DNA of 64,000 nt, taken from Nectonema munidae. Lineage: Eukaryota > Nematomorpha > Nectonematoida > Nectonematidae. The notes beneath the pieces are model-generated. The model ran no database searches, was not told where the DNA came from, and was given only the letters and a program-made list of their open reading frames with translations. A program made the translations under genes and the position numbers. This document shows positions 12,839 to 25,903 of the stretch, in pieces. The stretch is taken from assembly GCA_030549495.1 (NCBI GenBank), contig JAUIRK010000045.1:62001-126000 (forward strand), given 5' to 3'. Every line of letters starts with the position of its first letter. The first letter of the stretch is position 1.

Positions 12839-13995
12839 ATGCCTAAAGTATATCTAGAATTGAGAACTAAAGTCGTACTTCTTTTAATAAACAAAAGTCA
12901 AAGAGCTATTTCAAAATTAGTTAATATATCTAAAGGTAATATTTCTCAAATTTGATCAAAATATAAAAGTACAGGTACTGTAGCCAACAAACCCAAAAGC
13001 GGTCGCCCTCAAATATTGATGATAAGAGATGTTCTAAAATTAGCGAGAATGTCAAAGATTAATCCTAATTTTCCCACAAGGCTAATTCAAAAAAATAATT
13101 TATCAAAATATACTTCAAATCCTTAGAAAATAATATTTATAATAAAAATAATTATAATATTAATTGTCATAATATTTAAATTAATTTTAATTAATATAAT
13201 TATTTAAAATAATTTTATTGTTATAATATTTAACTTATAATAATTTGGATGGGCGTTTAACAGCTAAAAAGCCAGCTTTGAATAAAGTTCAATTAAAAAA
13301 AGATTTGAGTGGACAAAAGGAAAAATTTTATGGAGCGTGTATGTTTGGCATCATGTAATTTTTATAAGGGGGCATGACAGGTTGGTTGAGATGAAGGACT
13401 CAGTACGGAAGCCTCTGTGTTCGGTTCCTCATCGATACCAATTTGTTCATAGTTTGACATAAGCAGTACATCAGTGCCTTGTCAATGAAAACACACCCAT
13501 AGTACCTTTACCTAATTTTGATGGATGAAACGAAGATTGAGCTTCATTCTAATTCAAAGCAATATGTTAAGGGCCTAAAGAAAGGCGATTTGATAAACGT
13601 TATACAGTAAGATGGTTCAAACATGAAAGAAAAAGTTTGATGCTTTGACGATTTATAAAAAGTGATGGTAGAAGAAAGCTCCTTGCATCTTGATCTTAAT
13701 ATAATAAGTCTTGTTTAACTCAGCAATTTTTAAACAAAAATGCTGTGTCTTCTAAAAAACTGGACACCTCAAATCCTGATCTTAATATAATTGAGCACAT
13801 GTAGGTTGGCTAAAAGGAAATGTTGATCTAAGGAATCCGAGAAACCTTGACGGATATTGGGAATATTTAAAGCAGGAATGGGAATTGATTCCAGAAAGGA
13901 ATATATGACAAATCTATATAGCTCTCTTCCAAGAAGAAATGATTTCATTATTCGGCCTAAAGGAAATTAGACAAAGCATTGAAAAGAAGGTATAA
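12839..13995 (+). pseudogene. Tc1-type transposase, broken
   Basis: The start MPKVYLELRTKVVLLLINK leads into the paired-like helix-turn-helix, QRAISKLVNISKGNISQI, then KYKSTGTVANKPKSGRPQ, the GRPR-type linker. After the AT-rich stretch, the catalytic part appears as LMDETKIELHSNSKQYV (first catalytic D in MDE) and DLNIIEHM (second D-E region, usually SPDLNPIEHMW). Many stops and frame changes, plus a 157-bp SINE exactly before LMDETK, make it non-functional. The usual length is about 340 residues. Confidence 0.85.
13358..13514 (+). repeat. tRNA-derived SINE, family 1, copy 2, with 7-bp target duplication
   Basis: It interrupts the Tc1 transposase. TAATTTT precedes the element and recurs just after its terminal CCTTTACC. 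Removing it rejoins CATCATG-TAATTTT-GATGGATGAAAC, which encodes the transposase segment before the catalytic MDE. The B-box is drifted (GTTCGGTTCCTC) and the body TTCATAGTTTGACATAAGC matches the family. Confidence 0.8.
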
Positions 13996-14940
13996 ATATT
14001 ATCAAAGTAAATATTTTATAAAAAAATAAATTTTGTATTTTTACATTTTATTTTTTAATGAAAAGAAATGCCCGAAACCTTTGCACGAAATTTTTAATAG
14101 ATTAAATATATAAATAATAATTTTGAATAAATAAAAAAAGAAAATAATGCGAAATTTTATTAATGAAAAAAGAATTATTGAAAGATGGTATTTATAATGA
14201 ATTAATTTAATATAAATAAACTTCAATGATCAAAAGATTGCAAAGAAAAAAAATGTGCTGTTTCCGAAAACATTTGCAATCTACTGTATGGAATCGAGTG
14301 CAACAATACAAATTTTGTAGTCAATTTCTAAAACATAATTTTAAGTGTTTTTTAAAAAAAACAAAATTATTACGTTGGATTTCGAAAGGTATTTAAATAG
14401 AAAAATTAAAATTCATTCAAAAAAGTGTTAACTTGTTAAAATTTTTCATAAAAAATGAAAAATATAAACTTACTTTTTAGGGTAAATGCGAAAAATTTAA
14501 AAATATTGCGCTTTATTTTGGTTTTTTAAACATAAATAATAAATAGATTTATATTTTATTTTCAATTCTAAATATTTAAAAACATCGAAATACATCGCCT
14601 TCTTTTTGATTTGTTTAAAAAAATCAAGAATTTTATAAATATTTTGTTCTATTTCATATTATTGGGCTTTTGGGGTTAAGATCCACATCCTTAATCGTAT
14701 CTACGCATCGAATGTGAAACTCTTTTTTTCAGAAAATAAACTAAATTAGATTAAAACACGGCATTGATTTGCTTAAAAATCAGAAGGTGATTAGTGAGAA
14801 GAATTGAATGTTTGGTTCGAACCCAAGATCATTGATTATAGCCTAACCCACTCAACGGCAGTGAGATTAAGAAAGTGACGAATTCAAAGGGGGATAGGGA
14901 ACCAAAAAAAAAAAAGTTCATCAGAATTCGTTTGTTTTTA

Positions 14941-15068
14941 TTAACCCGTTATCGGCCAGAATAAGCAGACGATATCTAATGTAAAGCAGAAGATTTGTAT
15001 TAAAAAGCATTTATAAAAGCAGACGATTCATATTTTTGTAAAGTTGACTGTGGTCGATAACCGGTTGA
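14941..15068 (+). mobile_element. TTAA-flanked MITE, copy 2
   Basis: The left end TTAACCCGTTATCGGCCAGA and right end TGGTCGATAACCGGTT are inverted. The interior has GCAGACGATATCTAATG and GCAGACGATTCATATT. It shares nearly its whole length with the copy at 42683 and, inverted, with 12460-12596. It is non-coding. Confidence 0.8.
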
Positions 15069-18000
15069 AGTAGAGTTGTATTTGTGATCCGTAACATGAT
15101 ATGCGTAAACGTACCAATAAACGACTAATACAATAGTTCAGGCATTCGCTTACAATGATTTTGTATATAGAAAATTGAGGAAATATTTAATTTACAAAAA
15201 AATGTTATAAAAGCGGTCCGGGGTTAATTATCTTCTTGATCTGGGCGTGGATTTAAGCTGATATTGAAAAGATAGGTAAATCATTTAAAATAACTTTTTT
15301 TCCTTCTTTTTTTTTGTAAAACTTCAATGAAGACAAATTTGAATCGTTTTGAATTAGATTTTGTTTTTTTGTTAAGAAAAAATTTAACATTGCTGTTTCG
15401 ACGACTTGTAAAAACTCCGTGAAAATTCGATGTAGATGATTTATTAATAAAGTTTCCCATCAATGAAACAAACTGAAAAAAACATTTTTAAAAACAAAAA
15501 GTAGGTAACATTTTAAGTTTACCAAATCTTTTGTAATTTTTCCTTTTTCCGTTAGCCATCTTATCTAAAAAAATATTAGAAGTAAAAACTCAAATGATTA
15601 GTTGTCATCTTTCCAATACCTCGTTTTTATACTAACGATTTCTTTTATATTTTGAAAACATAAAGCAAATTCAATTGGATATTTATTTTATTTATGCAAA
15701 ATCTTTCTCCAAACTTTTTCTCATAATATTAAAATTTTTCCATTCAAAAAGATAAAACTAAAAAAATTTTTGGTTACAGACTTGGATATAGGTATAGTGA
15801 ACTTTATTATCTAAATTGCTAACGTCTACAAATCTGATTTCTCAGTGAATATTCAAAATTTTATATAATTTTGCACTGTATTTTTAGAATAATATAAAAA
15901 AGTCTATCTGTGCAAATGAATTTGCCATATTTAGGTCTTTTTTCTATTGCCTTAGGCGTGCAAATAGTAAAAGAAGAGTAACACCTAAGATTGGATAGTA
16001 GAATTATTTCAAGGTTTTCAATGTAAAACGGTTTAAACTGTTTTTTTTCTCTCTCTACCTCTTATACAAATAGAAATAATAGTTTGAAAGAGTAAAAACT
16101 TAGTAGATGTTTAATGATTTAAATTTATCCCACTTAAATATTTGTAAAATGAAAACTCAAATCTAAGTGCTTTTTATACAATGAAAAATACTTTTTAGAA
16201 AGTTTAAGTTAGAAATCATTTAAAAAATAACCACTGCGTAAAATTTAATTTTTTTTTGATTTATATAAAAAAAACATTTGTAACAAATTTTTAAAAATAT
16301 TTTATCATATAAATGAATTTTTTAAGCATTTAAAACCTTTTTTATAAGTTATATTTAAATTTTAATATATCTAATAGTATGCTAATAGAGAAGATGGTTG
16401 GTTAAGTATTAAAAAGTTGACTATTATTTGAGAATAGTTTTGAAACTTTGAAAAATATGTTGCTTTTGTATCACAAAACATTTTATTAGAACAAATAAAG
16501 TTTAAATCATGTTTGATCCAGCAACCAAAAAACATTCATTATTTACTTTTTTACATGGTCACAATATATGTTTAGAAATGTTGAATATTACCTTCTTCAT
16601 AAAAATAAAATATTGATTAATTCACAACGTTCTCATCGAAGAAGTATATCGATACTCATGTACACAGTGACTAAAATTCAATAAACTACATTTTCCTTGG
16701 AACTCAAAAAATTAACCATAAAAAGTCTTTAAATTGATTTAGCATAAATTTAAAAACTCTTTATTTCAGTTTTTGCGTCAATAAAAGTCCATTTCTTTTT
16801 GTTAAGGCAATGCAAGCATTTTTATTATGTTAAAAGTCCCTTTAAATTCTAGGGCATTCTATTCATAAGATACATGACATAATATTTAGAGTATTTATTT
16901 TGGCGTTACCTGAATAACGCATTTCTTATCGATTAAATGTCCTACATCAAAGACGTCCACTTCTTATTTACAAATACAGCTTGATTATTGGCAGCATTAA
17001 AATTCTTTTATCGAAAGATCGTCAATTTTTCATGCGCATTTGATAAGTCGCACGTTCCTCGTTTAATTAATATAAATTTTGAAATAACTTAACCAGCTTT
17101 TTTATAAATTTGCTATTGAAAGAAATCATTTTTGTATTTTGTTAACAAAATGCTACCACAGATGATGGAGAAAATAGTTCTATTTTTGATTTATAGGGGC
17201 ATATGGTTTCTATATTTTGAATTTATGTTTAAATTACATGAAAGGTAGCAAGAAGTAACATTTTATAATCCAAATATGTTAAAGTTAATTACAATACTAA
17301 AGATCAAATAAAATGAGAAGACATCATATGTAAATAAATCAAAACAAATGATTATTTTTAATGAATTTCTATGTTATAAAAATTTACCTTAATATAATAT
17401 CTGCATGATTTTTCTTCCAAAGTAATGTTGTCAAGTTTCATATCTAAAAAAATTGTAAAAATATTTTGTTCTTAAAGCCGAAAAAATGTATTTACTTGAC
17501 AAGATATCTTATTATTCTGGTTAAATAGCAAATCTTATTAAGAGCCTTATTATCTTAAGTTTTTCGTATATTTAACAACAAATCTTATCCTAAGAAAAGA
17601 ATGACAAAAATATTCATGAAATCATACTCTTATTATTCATATATCAAGCAAAAATAAATATCTTATATAGAAAATATTTAGTAATATTATATTTATAAAT
17701 TAATTAAATTTGATTGTTATAGATATTTACATTCAAAATAAATATACATTTTTAGTGACTTATTAATATATATACTTTAAAAAATGGAATGTTGTTCTTT
17801 AATGTTTCTTGAAGAATATAAAATAAAGTTATATTTAAATCAAATCCAATATGGTTCGAATTTTCTATCTCACTTTAGATCTGATAAAATTAAACATTTG
17901 ATAAATATTTTCAATAGAACATAATATTGTTATCAAAAAAAGTAATTGAGTAATTTATAAACTTAAAATGTTTAATTTATAAATTTAAAAGTTAAGCAAA

Positions 18001-18260
18001 TAATTTATAAACTTAAAAGTGCACCAGATGTCTTCAGGAAAAATTCGATTTCCGACGACTTATATCCTAATGATCGACTAAAGTAATGAACTCAAACCAA
18101 TTCTTGATTCTTAAAAAAAAAAAAAAAAAAACTCAAACTGAAAAATTTGAATAATTCAGACAATTCTTTTCGTTTTGTGATATCAGGAGATCTAGACGGT
18201 AGCTGGAAAATTTTCAAGAAGAGAAACAGATTAAAGAAGATAATAAAGATAGCGCATTAC
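15069..18260. other. AT-rich DNA without recognisable genes
   Basis: I see no transposon ends, domains or splice-flanked coding segments. The minus frame at 15281-15463 is lysine/phenylalanine-rich and unconvincing. Confidence 0.4.
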
Positions 18261-18299
18261 TTCCAACAAATATTTTAGTACTATTCATAAAAACGCAAA

Positions 18300-19405
18300 T
18301 CAACTTTACAAAAAATCTACAAACTTCTACTTTGGCTCCTATATACAACTATGATTTTATCTTTATAAATTTTACTAAGTTTAATAATAATAATACTTAC
18401 TCTAAACCATTACATATAATAGGCATACAAGAAGTTTGGTGTCATGAGAAATCATTTAATAATTTTCATCTGAGTGGATATAGATTTGTTCTTTCTCAAA
18501 CTAAGATTAATATGCATGGTTGGCTGGCTTTTTTTTGTGATCAATGGACTTGATTTTAAAATAATTAATAGCCATTCCATTTCCTCTTTTGAAATTTTTT
18601 CCATTAAAGTTTTTTTAAATAGAAATTTGAATGTTACCTTAAATAACTATTATAGAAGACCTGTGTATGATACTGAAAATATTGAGAATTTTCTTTGTTA
18701 CATTGAAGCTGCAATGTCTGTAAATGGTGATAAAACTATATTTTTAGGGGATTTCTATTTAGATTTGCTTAAAATAGGAAAGGTTTTTTTATCTTAGAAA
18801 TTTTATTGATGTTGTATTTAGCAATGGATTCAAACCGGTTGTTACTAAGCATACCAGGCCAGATAGTAAAACGTTGCTTGATAACTTTTTTGTACCATTA
18901 TCTTATAAATGATGCTCTCACATTTTTTACAGTTCTTTATCAGATCACTTTCCTATTCTCTTATCTTTGGATATGAATCACACCAAAGTGAACATAATTG
19001 GGCATAAAAAAATAGATTTTTTTTGGTTTTATGAAATGTATTAAAAGTTATGATTGGTTTTCATTGTTAAAGCCATTTTATGATGACCCTGATTGCTATT
19101 TTTCAAATTTAAATAATAAATTTACCGAAAATCTAGTAAAGAATACTAATTATTTTGTTAAGAAATCAAAAAGTTCTTATTATAGTCTTCCTCAAAACTC
19201 TTGGATCCCTAATTTTTCATAGATTATTATTTATAGCTTTCGCAAGATTATGGATACTCAATTGATTTAAAAAAATCTTTTTTACAATTTTGCTCACCAC
19301 AAGCCATCCAAGAATATGTTATTTAAAGTTTGATTTACTTGCCATTTTTTCGTTGAATAATTTTGAGTAATTTTGTAATACAATAAATTCTTCTTCTTCT
19401 TCTTA
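18300..19405 (+). mobile_element. LINE endonuclease fragment
   Basis: The APE-like endonuclease reads across two frames. HIIGIQEVWCHEKSFNNF is the catalytic E motif and contains IQEVW. YYRRPVYDTENIENFL matches the usual YRPP segment. KTIFLGDFYLDLLKI corresponds to the GDFN motif with N changed to Y. LSDHFPILLSL at 18941-18970 is the SDH motif. The reverse transcriptase is missing, and the element ends near AATAAATTCTTCTTCTTC at 19383. It is inactive. Confidence 0.78.
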
Positions 19406-19718
19406 TAACAGAGTTTACTCCGACGCACTTCAATCATACAATTAATCTAGATGCATACTCTATAGACGACTATGGCATGTACCTATGAATTATAAGCATA
19501 GCTTAATTAAGTATAATAAGAGAGGAATTTCCTTTTACTACAAAAAGATATCAAGGTTCAAAAATTTTTTGTCGGTATGTAGAATGCTTGTGCATCTTCT
19601 CATGTTTTTATAGAAGTCCTTCTGTTGATGGTTTTGCTAACCGAACGTTGTCATGTAATAAACGGAATTCTTTCTCTTTTTCAAAATTGTCATATAATTA
19701 TTCTGGGAGATTTAAATT

Positions 19719-20240
19719 GGTGCCGGTCAAAATGCCCGAAACCAAAAGGCCCGATACCAAAACGCCCGAAATGAAAACGCCCTACCAAAACGCTCGAAAA
19801 TAATAATTTAGGCGTTACTATTTTTTGAAGTTTATTCAAAAAATATTCATTATTTCTTTGGTTATAAAAATCACAATAAAAATTACGTATTATTCATTAT
19901 TTCTTTGGTTTGAAAAACAATTAAACCACTGGAAAATCCATTTGAAACCAGAAAAGAAGTGACTAATTTAAACAGGAAAACAAGAATATAAATAATTTCT
20001 GATTTTAGTTCAAAATTTCAGGCGTAGTTCAATTCGATAAGATTGAGAATTCGATAAGATAATAATTGGAAAAAAGCGTAGATACAAGAAAAGAATCTTA
20101 AATTTTTAAATATTTTTTTGTAGATTCAAGTTTCAGACGTTCTAGTATCGGGTGTTTTTTGTATCCGGCATTTTGGTTTCGGACGTTTTAGTTTCGAACG
20201 TTTTGGTTTCGGGGGTTTTGATTTTTGGGCGTTTTGACTC
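19719..20240. mobile_element. Foldback element with arms of 15-bp tandem repeats
   Basis: The left arm (19727-19800) repeats variants of CGAAACCAAAACGCC. The right arm (20132-20240) carries the reverse complement, CGTTTTGGTTTCGGG variants. The outer ends GTCAAAATGCCCGAAA and, inverted, GTCAAAACGCCCAAAA match. The centre is AT-rich. The small frames (TKRPDTKTPEMKTP and its minus mirror) are products of the repeat, not genes. Confidence 0.7.
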
Positions 20241-20244
20241 GAAT

Positions 20245-21610
20245 TCTTTAAATTAGCTCTGAAAAAAAATTCTATATTTAGATCTGTTGAGTTTATCTTT
20301 TTGTACAAGTGTATGATAAATCGTTTACTGAGATACTTCGAAGTTCAAAATTTAATTTTAGATTAATGTATGTATATAGGCTTTAAATAGGTAGAATTTT
20401 ATGAAGAACTATTTTTTTTGTAAATGTATAAATAAGTATTTTTTAAATGAAAAATTATTTTTATAAAATTTATTTCTTAAAAAATTTTTCTTTTTGATTG
20501 GTTAATTTTAAATTAATTAGATATATAGCTAGTCAGTTGATGAGTAAATTAATTAATTGGTTTGCTAGTTAATTAATTTAGTTAAGTTACTAACTTATAA
20601 CTTGTGAATAATGTAAACATTAAAAGGTTAACATAACATTAACATTAAGATAAACAGAGGTTGTGGAACATCAATTAATGAAACACTTCAAAACCTATAA
20701 TATTGAAGAACTACTTTTGTCTTAAATCGGTACTTTAAACATTAAAATCATCAAAAGTCGTAATTCCATTGTTGTGATTGATATATCAAATGATGTCGTT
20801 CTAGACCAGACTTATCAATGCAAACATCGATAATGCACAAAGACAAGCAGCTCCCCAGACTCTAAGTACAATGTGTAATATATGAAAGTTTATGTATTTA
20901 TATATTCCGAGGGGGTTCCACGTGGCTAAATAAATCCCAGGAAGAAACAGCCAAAGACCTCCCCTACTAGCCCCTCGTTATCGACAGGCCTGCATAATTG
21001 AGGAATAAGAATCAAACCATCGAGCACGAGAATACAACTTTAGTGAAACAGGTGTTATAAAGTTAGGAGTAAGCAATGTCTAATGTCTGAAGAAACAAAA
21101 GCAAAAAATTTAAATAATCTTGATACTTTTGCATAATGGACTTTCCAGTTAAATAATAAATTTCGACGATTTTTGAAGCTCTCAAAATATTCAGGCCATC
21201 AGAAATAACCATTTTCACTAAATCTGACTTTTACACATTTGAAATTTTGTTATACATTGAAAAATAAAATGATATATCAATTCAACATATTTGAATTTAT
21301 AGTATTTCAAAGCAGACCGATTTGAATACAGTGCAATGAAAACAAAAGATCAAGTTTTCTCGGAAACTGTGCAAGTTTTCAAATTCTGCAATACTGTAGA
21401 TCAAAGTATATAAGTGTTAATTCAAAAATTTAAACCATTTTTCATAGCTTTTACTTTATTTTGTTTTATCAAAATTAAAAAAAATAGCATATTTTAACTT
21501 GCACAGGACACATTTTTCATTTCATCTCTAGATTTAAACTTTGAAAAGCGACTTATAAATGTGTTTGAAGTATAAAGAACAAATTTCTAACAATGAATAA
21601 AAACTAATGT
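20245..21610. other. Intergenic DNA, no gene seen
   Basis: The stretch is mostly AT-rich. A short GC-richer patch at 20905-20990 has no recognisable motif. Confidence 0.35.
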
Positions 21611-21617
21611 AAAAAAG

Positions 21618-21985
21618 GACGAACTTAAAATAAGAAAATATGAACTTAAAATGAAAAAAGACGAACTTAAAATGAAAAAAGACGAACTTAAAATGAAAAA
21701 GGACGAACTTAAAATGAAAAAGGACAAACTTAAAGTGAAAAAAGACGAACTTAAAGTGAAAAAGAACGAACTTAAAATAAAAAAAGCTGAACTTAAATTA
21801 AAAAAAGGACAAACTTAAAGTGAAAAAAAGGCACTTAAAGTGAAAAAAGACGAACTTAAAGCGAAAAAAGACGACCTTAAAGCGAAAAAAGACGAACTTA
21901 AAGCGAAAAAAAGACGAACTTAAAGTGAAAAAAAGACGAACTTAAAGTGAAAAAGGACGAACTTAAAGTGAAAAAAGGACGAAGG
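21618..21985 (+). repeat. 21-bp minisatellite encoding DELKxKK heptads
   Basis: About 17 units follow the pattern GACGAACTTAAAGTGAAAAA, sometimes lengthened by an A. Because the unit is 21 bp, one frame reads DELKMKK or DELKVKK repeatedly, a charged heptad. Early units carry AAAATG, middle units AAAGTG and late units AAAGCG, so variants are clustered as expected from local unequal exchange. Single-A length changes break the frame several times. No start, splice site or flanking coding region is evident, so coding use is doubtful. Confidence 0.85.
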
Positions 21986-22554
21986 TAAAAATAGTATATG
22001 TTATTGAAAATAATATATTACATTTGCCAATAAATGTTATGTATTGCCTTCTTTCATTGCCTAAACAAAAATTGGGTAAAATTAGTTATTATATAGTGCA
22101 TATAAACCATTTCTTGGTTTAAAAGACGCCAATGGACTCATTCCCTTAGCAAAATATTAAGATAAAATGTTTAAAGAACCTTTTATTAATTCGAGTTTAA
22201 TTCAAAGCTATATCATAAACAAAGCTTATAAAAATATCAGTGAAAAGTTGTCTTGTTCCCTTTGACATTCTTCTTATGCCTCACCCATAGGAATTTATGC
22301 ATTTTTGTTTAAGAATTGATACAATTAATTTCATTAAAAAAATTAATTAAAAATTATTAGTAGTCAATATTATTTAAACAACATATACTTTTAATATATA
22401 AATATATTTATTTTTTATCTCTCTTATTAGTCTATTTTTCAGCTATTTATATCATCTAAAGTTCATCACTCATTTTTGCAATTCCATTACGAATAATTCT
22501 GACAGTCGTTAGTATATATTTTCTCAATGGATAGCTCTTTAATTTGAGCTAAAT

Positions 22555-22884
22555 CAGTGGTTTCCAAACTTATTTTAGCCTGTTACCCCAATTTAACATG
22601 GCCCAATAAGCATGTTACCCCTTTGAAAAAATGTGTACATATATATATATGACTAAATGAAAACACTAGGGATATTTTATATTCATTGTATTCGAACATT
22701 GTTACAGTTTAGTTTATAACATTACATATTAAGACTATTTTGACTTTAATTCTAACGCCAGGTACCGCAATGTTTTCATGATTTTCAGAATTATTAACTT
22801 CTTTTTCTCTGAACCCTCCATTACCCTCGAAAAATTGTTAAATTACCCCCAAGTGGTAATTTACCCCCAGTTTGGGAAACCCTG
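22555..22884. mobile_element. hAT MITE with near-perfect 8-bp target duplication
   Basis: The ends are CAGTGGTTTCCAAACT and AGTTTGGGAAACCCTG. The flanks are AGCTAAAT (22547-22554) and AGTTAAAT (22885-22892), seven of eight matching. The interior has subterminal TTACCCC motifs and no open frame. Confidence 0.85.
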
Positions 22885-22892
22885 AGTTAAAT

Positions 22893-23245
22893 TTACTGTT
22901 GTCCATTAAAAAGCAAACATTAGTGAAATTTAACTTTTTCAACAACTTCAAGAAAATGTGTTATTTTTCAGAAGTACCTCTTCTATCACTAATAATTTCA
23001 AAGTGTAAAATATTTTAACAATTCATTGCAGCAATGAGTGAAGCATTTTTTCTTAATAATAGACAAAAATTAAGTTTAGTTTTTTAAAAAATTTATAAAA
23101 ATAGTATACAAACTTTCATTTGTTTTTTTTTTATTGTAATTGCATGTCTTGAATAGCTACTAGCTAGGGTCGTTTTTAATTTTATTTCAATCTTGAAATG
23201 TACAATTAAAATCGCAATTTATGCTACAGTCAATCTACATTTTTA
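22893..23245. other. No gene seen
   Basis: AT-rich spacer between a hAT MITE and a SINE. Nothing supportable was seen. Confidence 0.35.
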
Positions 23246-23404
23246 AGGGGGCGTGAGTAGGGCTTGGTTAGATACTAGGCTTCGAACACTCAACGTCTTG
23301 GGTTCGATCCCACATCAAGCTTACTTCCCTAATACTTCGATACAAGCAGCGCAATTGGGCCTCTTCGATGAAAATATGCCATAGTACCGTTACCTTTACC
23401 TTTA
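23246..23404 (+). repeat. tRNA-derived SINE, family 1, copy 3
   Basis: The head GGGGGCGTGAGTAGGGCTTG is followed by the B-box GGGTTCGATCCC and the body ACTTCGATACAAGCAGCGC, ending GTACCGTTACCTTTACC. This is one of the best-preserved copies. The overlapping minus-strand frame is only a shadow. Confidence 0.78.
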
Positions 23405-25900
23405 TAGATACAAAAGATGATAAAACTCGGGTAAGAAAATAGCAAATAGAGTGCGTCTTTTCTTCAAGCAAAAAAATGTTAGAAATTGAAATTGCCAAAC
23501 GGGAAAACAGAGATGATTTTTTGTCTACGCAAAAGTTAAAAATTTACTGTATCGGTATTTAACCAAACTGATTTCTAAGTATTTATCGTTGAAGCCTTCA
23601 TTTTAAGAAAAAATGGTATAACCTGAAGGTCTTTAAATTTTATTTCGCCATTCCTTAAAAGACAATAGCATATTTAATCAAAATTGTTGTGCAATATCAT
23701 CCTTTCAAAATATTTTTTGTCCCCCCCCCCCTTAGTTCAACCTTAAAAAGGTTTGGGAAAGATATCAAGAAGCTCTTTGCTAAAATCTCTTCAGCCACAT
23801 ATGCCTTGTTAACCTCCTTCTATCTTCTATGCTTATTTTTTTCTTAAATTTAAAAAAATAATTTCTTTTTCATCAATGATGGTCTGAATAGAATTTTTTT
23901 ATCATAAAATTATAAGTTCCTGTAAGCAAAGAAGAGGTTTGCTAATATTCATTTTAGGTCCATTATATACTTTATTGCTAAAAGTGGAAACAAAATAGCT
24001 CTTTCGATAATAAAGGTTTGCAACCCGTGGTCTAGATTTACAAAAATATTTCCAGAATCAAATTGACCATGATCAATTTACTATGTATGCATAAGTTTGT
24101 TTTAAAACATAGGAAAAAAATGTTTAGCTTAAAATCATCTGTGAAAGCTAATTTACTGACAGGTTGAATAATAATAATTAGACACAAAAGTTGGTTTATT
24201 AAATAAATTAGGAACATATTTAGCAAGAAATCGTTCAAATAGAAAATCCATATATTTTACATAGATTTGATTAAATTTTCTCACAGATTTCAAAGATTTT
24301 CATTAAAAAGAATGAATCACACGATCAAATTCGAAATCAATTGTTTAGTGAATTTTTGGCAAAAAATTTTAACAGCAAAAGGGGGAGAGAAGGGAGAGGC
24401 AATGTGACTCCTCTTACTTCTAGCCCTCGTAAATTCATACATAACACGTAAACTCTGTGATCTGATTGGATACAAATTTTCGAAAATTTTTAATTTTAAC
24501 GAATCAATTTTTTAAGAATCATTCATGCTTATTTGAACATTTGAGCCTTTCTACTCCTACTTTCAAACGTTTTATGAGGAGTTATTTTTTCGTCATATAG
24601 CTCACTTCAATCTACTTGTGTCAAGTCTTATCTTTCTTCTGCAGCAATAGTTTTAAACTACCTAAATTATGTGCATGTTCGTATTTGCGGCCTTCTAGCT
24701 TTTGGATGAGCATATTAGCAGTCCTCTTTGATCTCTCATAGTTTTTACTTTGCCTTAAAACTTTTGATATTGACATGTAGTTTCAATTGTGAGTAATATT
24801 TTTAAAGATTTAATTTATTTTCTTAAATTTCATGTTGTTTTTCTTCTGTTTTTTATGTATGATTTTAATATTAAAAGTTTCTTACTTTCTCATTCTCTCT
24901 TTCTCTCTCTCTTTCTTGTTACAAATGTCTATGTTTTTATTTGTTAATGTTTTTACCTCATTTATACGAAATATATTTTATTCTAAATTAGATTCTGTTG
25001 ATATGGAGTGCGAAAAGATCCGTGCTCTGATTGGCTTGAATTCAATCGCCTTCAAGCATTCGCTTATACTATAATATTCAATAAGTGTGAGCAACGTGAG
25101 TTACCGATCATATGCCAAGCTATGTATGATAAACGTTACTTTGTCTTCCTACGATTAGATTTTTTTCAAATTGCAAAGCTGTTCCATCTCTTCCAAAACT
25201 GTAAATTTTTACGCGATAGGTCGTATTGTACGCTAAATCCATCATCGCGTAGATTCTTTCATTTTTACCAATAGGAGCTGAAAAATCTGAAATATTTTCA
25301 TAAGAGCAATTAAAGCAAAGAAAAATAAGTGGATATAAAAAAAGAACCTTTCTCTAACGAAAACACAACTTTGAAAAACAAAATTTAAAAGGTACAAAAA
25401 TATTGCCAATATTGTGTTTCAACGTTTATTGGTGTGTCTTTTATTGTTGAATAGTACCTATAGTTTGCTCGTTAGTTGATTGGGTAGTAGGAAAAAGACG
25501 AAATATCAATCAATTATCTTTCTATGTCAAAAATGACTTAATAGATAAATGATTTATGACGGGGTAAATGTCATTTTTTCTAGTCATAAACCTACCAGGT
25601 GTCCATCGCGAAAACTGTCGCAAGACAACTAGAATTTTAGAATAGTGACAGCTAAGAAATCTAAAAAATCAAAATTGTTTGTTTAATAATAATAACCAAA
25701 GTAATATCTTGAAGATTTGAACAAGAAAAATAGGACTTTATAAATCTTCACAATAATAAAGTGAAAAATTTGGAAAATTATTTCTCAATTTCTGTAAGTG
25801 TAAAATTAATGATATACGAAGTATGCAAGCGTACTTCTTTGTATGTTGTTTAATTGGCTAGATTATATTGCTAATTTTCTGCTCACTTGTATCGTTTCTC
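23405..25900. other. Intergenic DNA, no gene seen
   Basis: Contains a C-run at 23711-23721 and a CT microsatellite at about 24890-24918. The overlapping frames at 24832-25274 do not resemble any domain I know and lack clear splice signals. Confidence 0.35.
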
Positions 25901-25903
25901 AGC

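Larger units (their letters stand above)
12350..14288 (+). mobile_element. Tc1/mariner element with long IR/DR ends, invaded by a MITE and a SINE
   Basis: The element starts and ends at TA with TACAGTAGA. The inverted ends share about 250 bp, each with an outer and an inner direct repeat: GTGCAAATGTTTTCGGCC at 12364 and GTGCAAAAATTTTCGGCC near 12687, with counterparts at about 14070-14087 and 14264-14280. That is the IR/DR layout of some Tc1 elements. The ends frame a broken transposase. A TTAA MITE sits in the left end and a SINE in the transposase. An AT-only stretch at 13110-13245 is probably another insertion or expansion. Confidence 0.9.

Noticed and set aside
19588-20308. Lys/Pro-rich frames such as TKRPDTKTPEMKTP
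   Set aside because: They are translations of the 15-bp repeat in the foldback arms.
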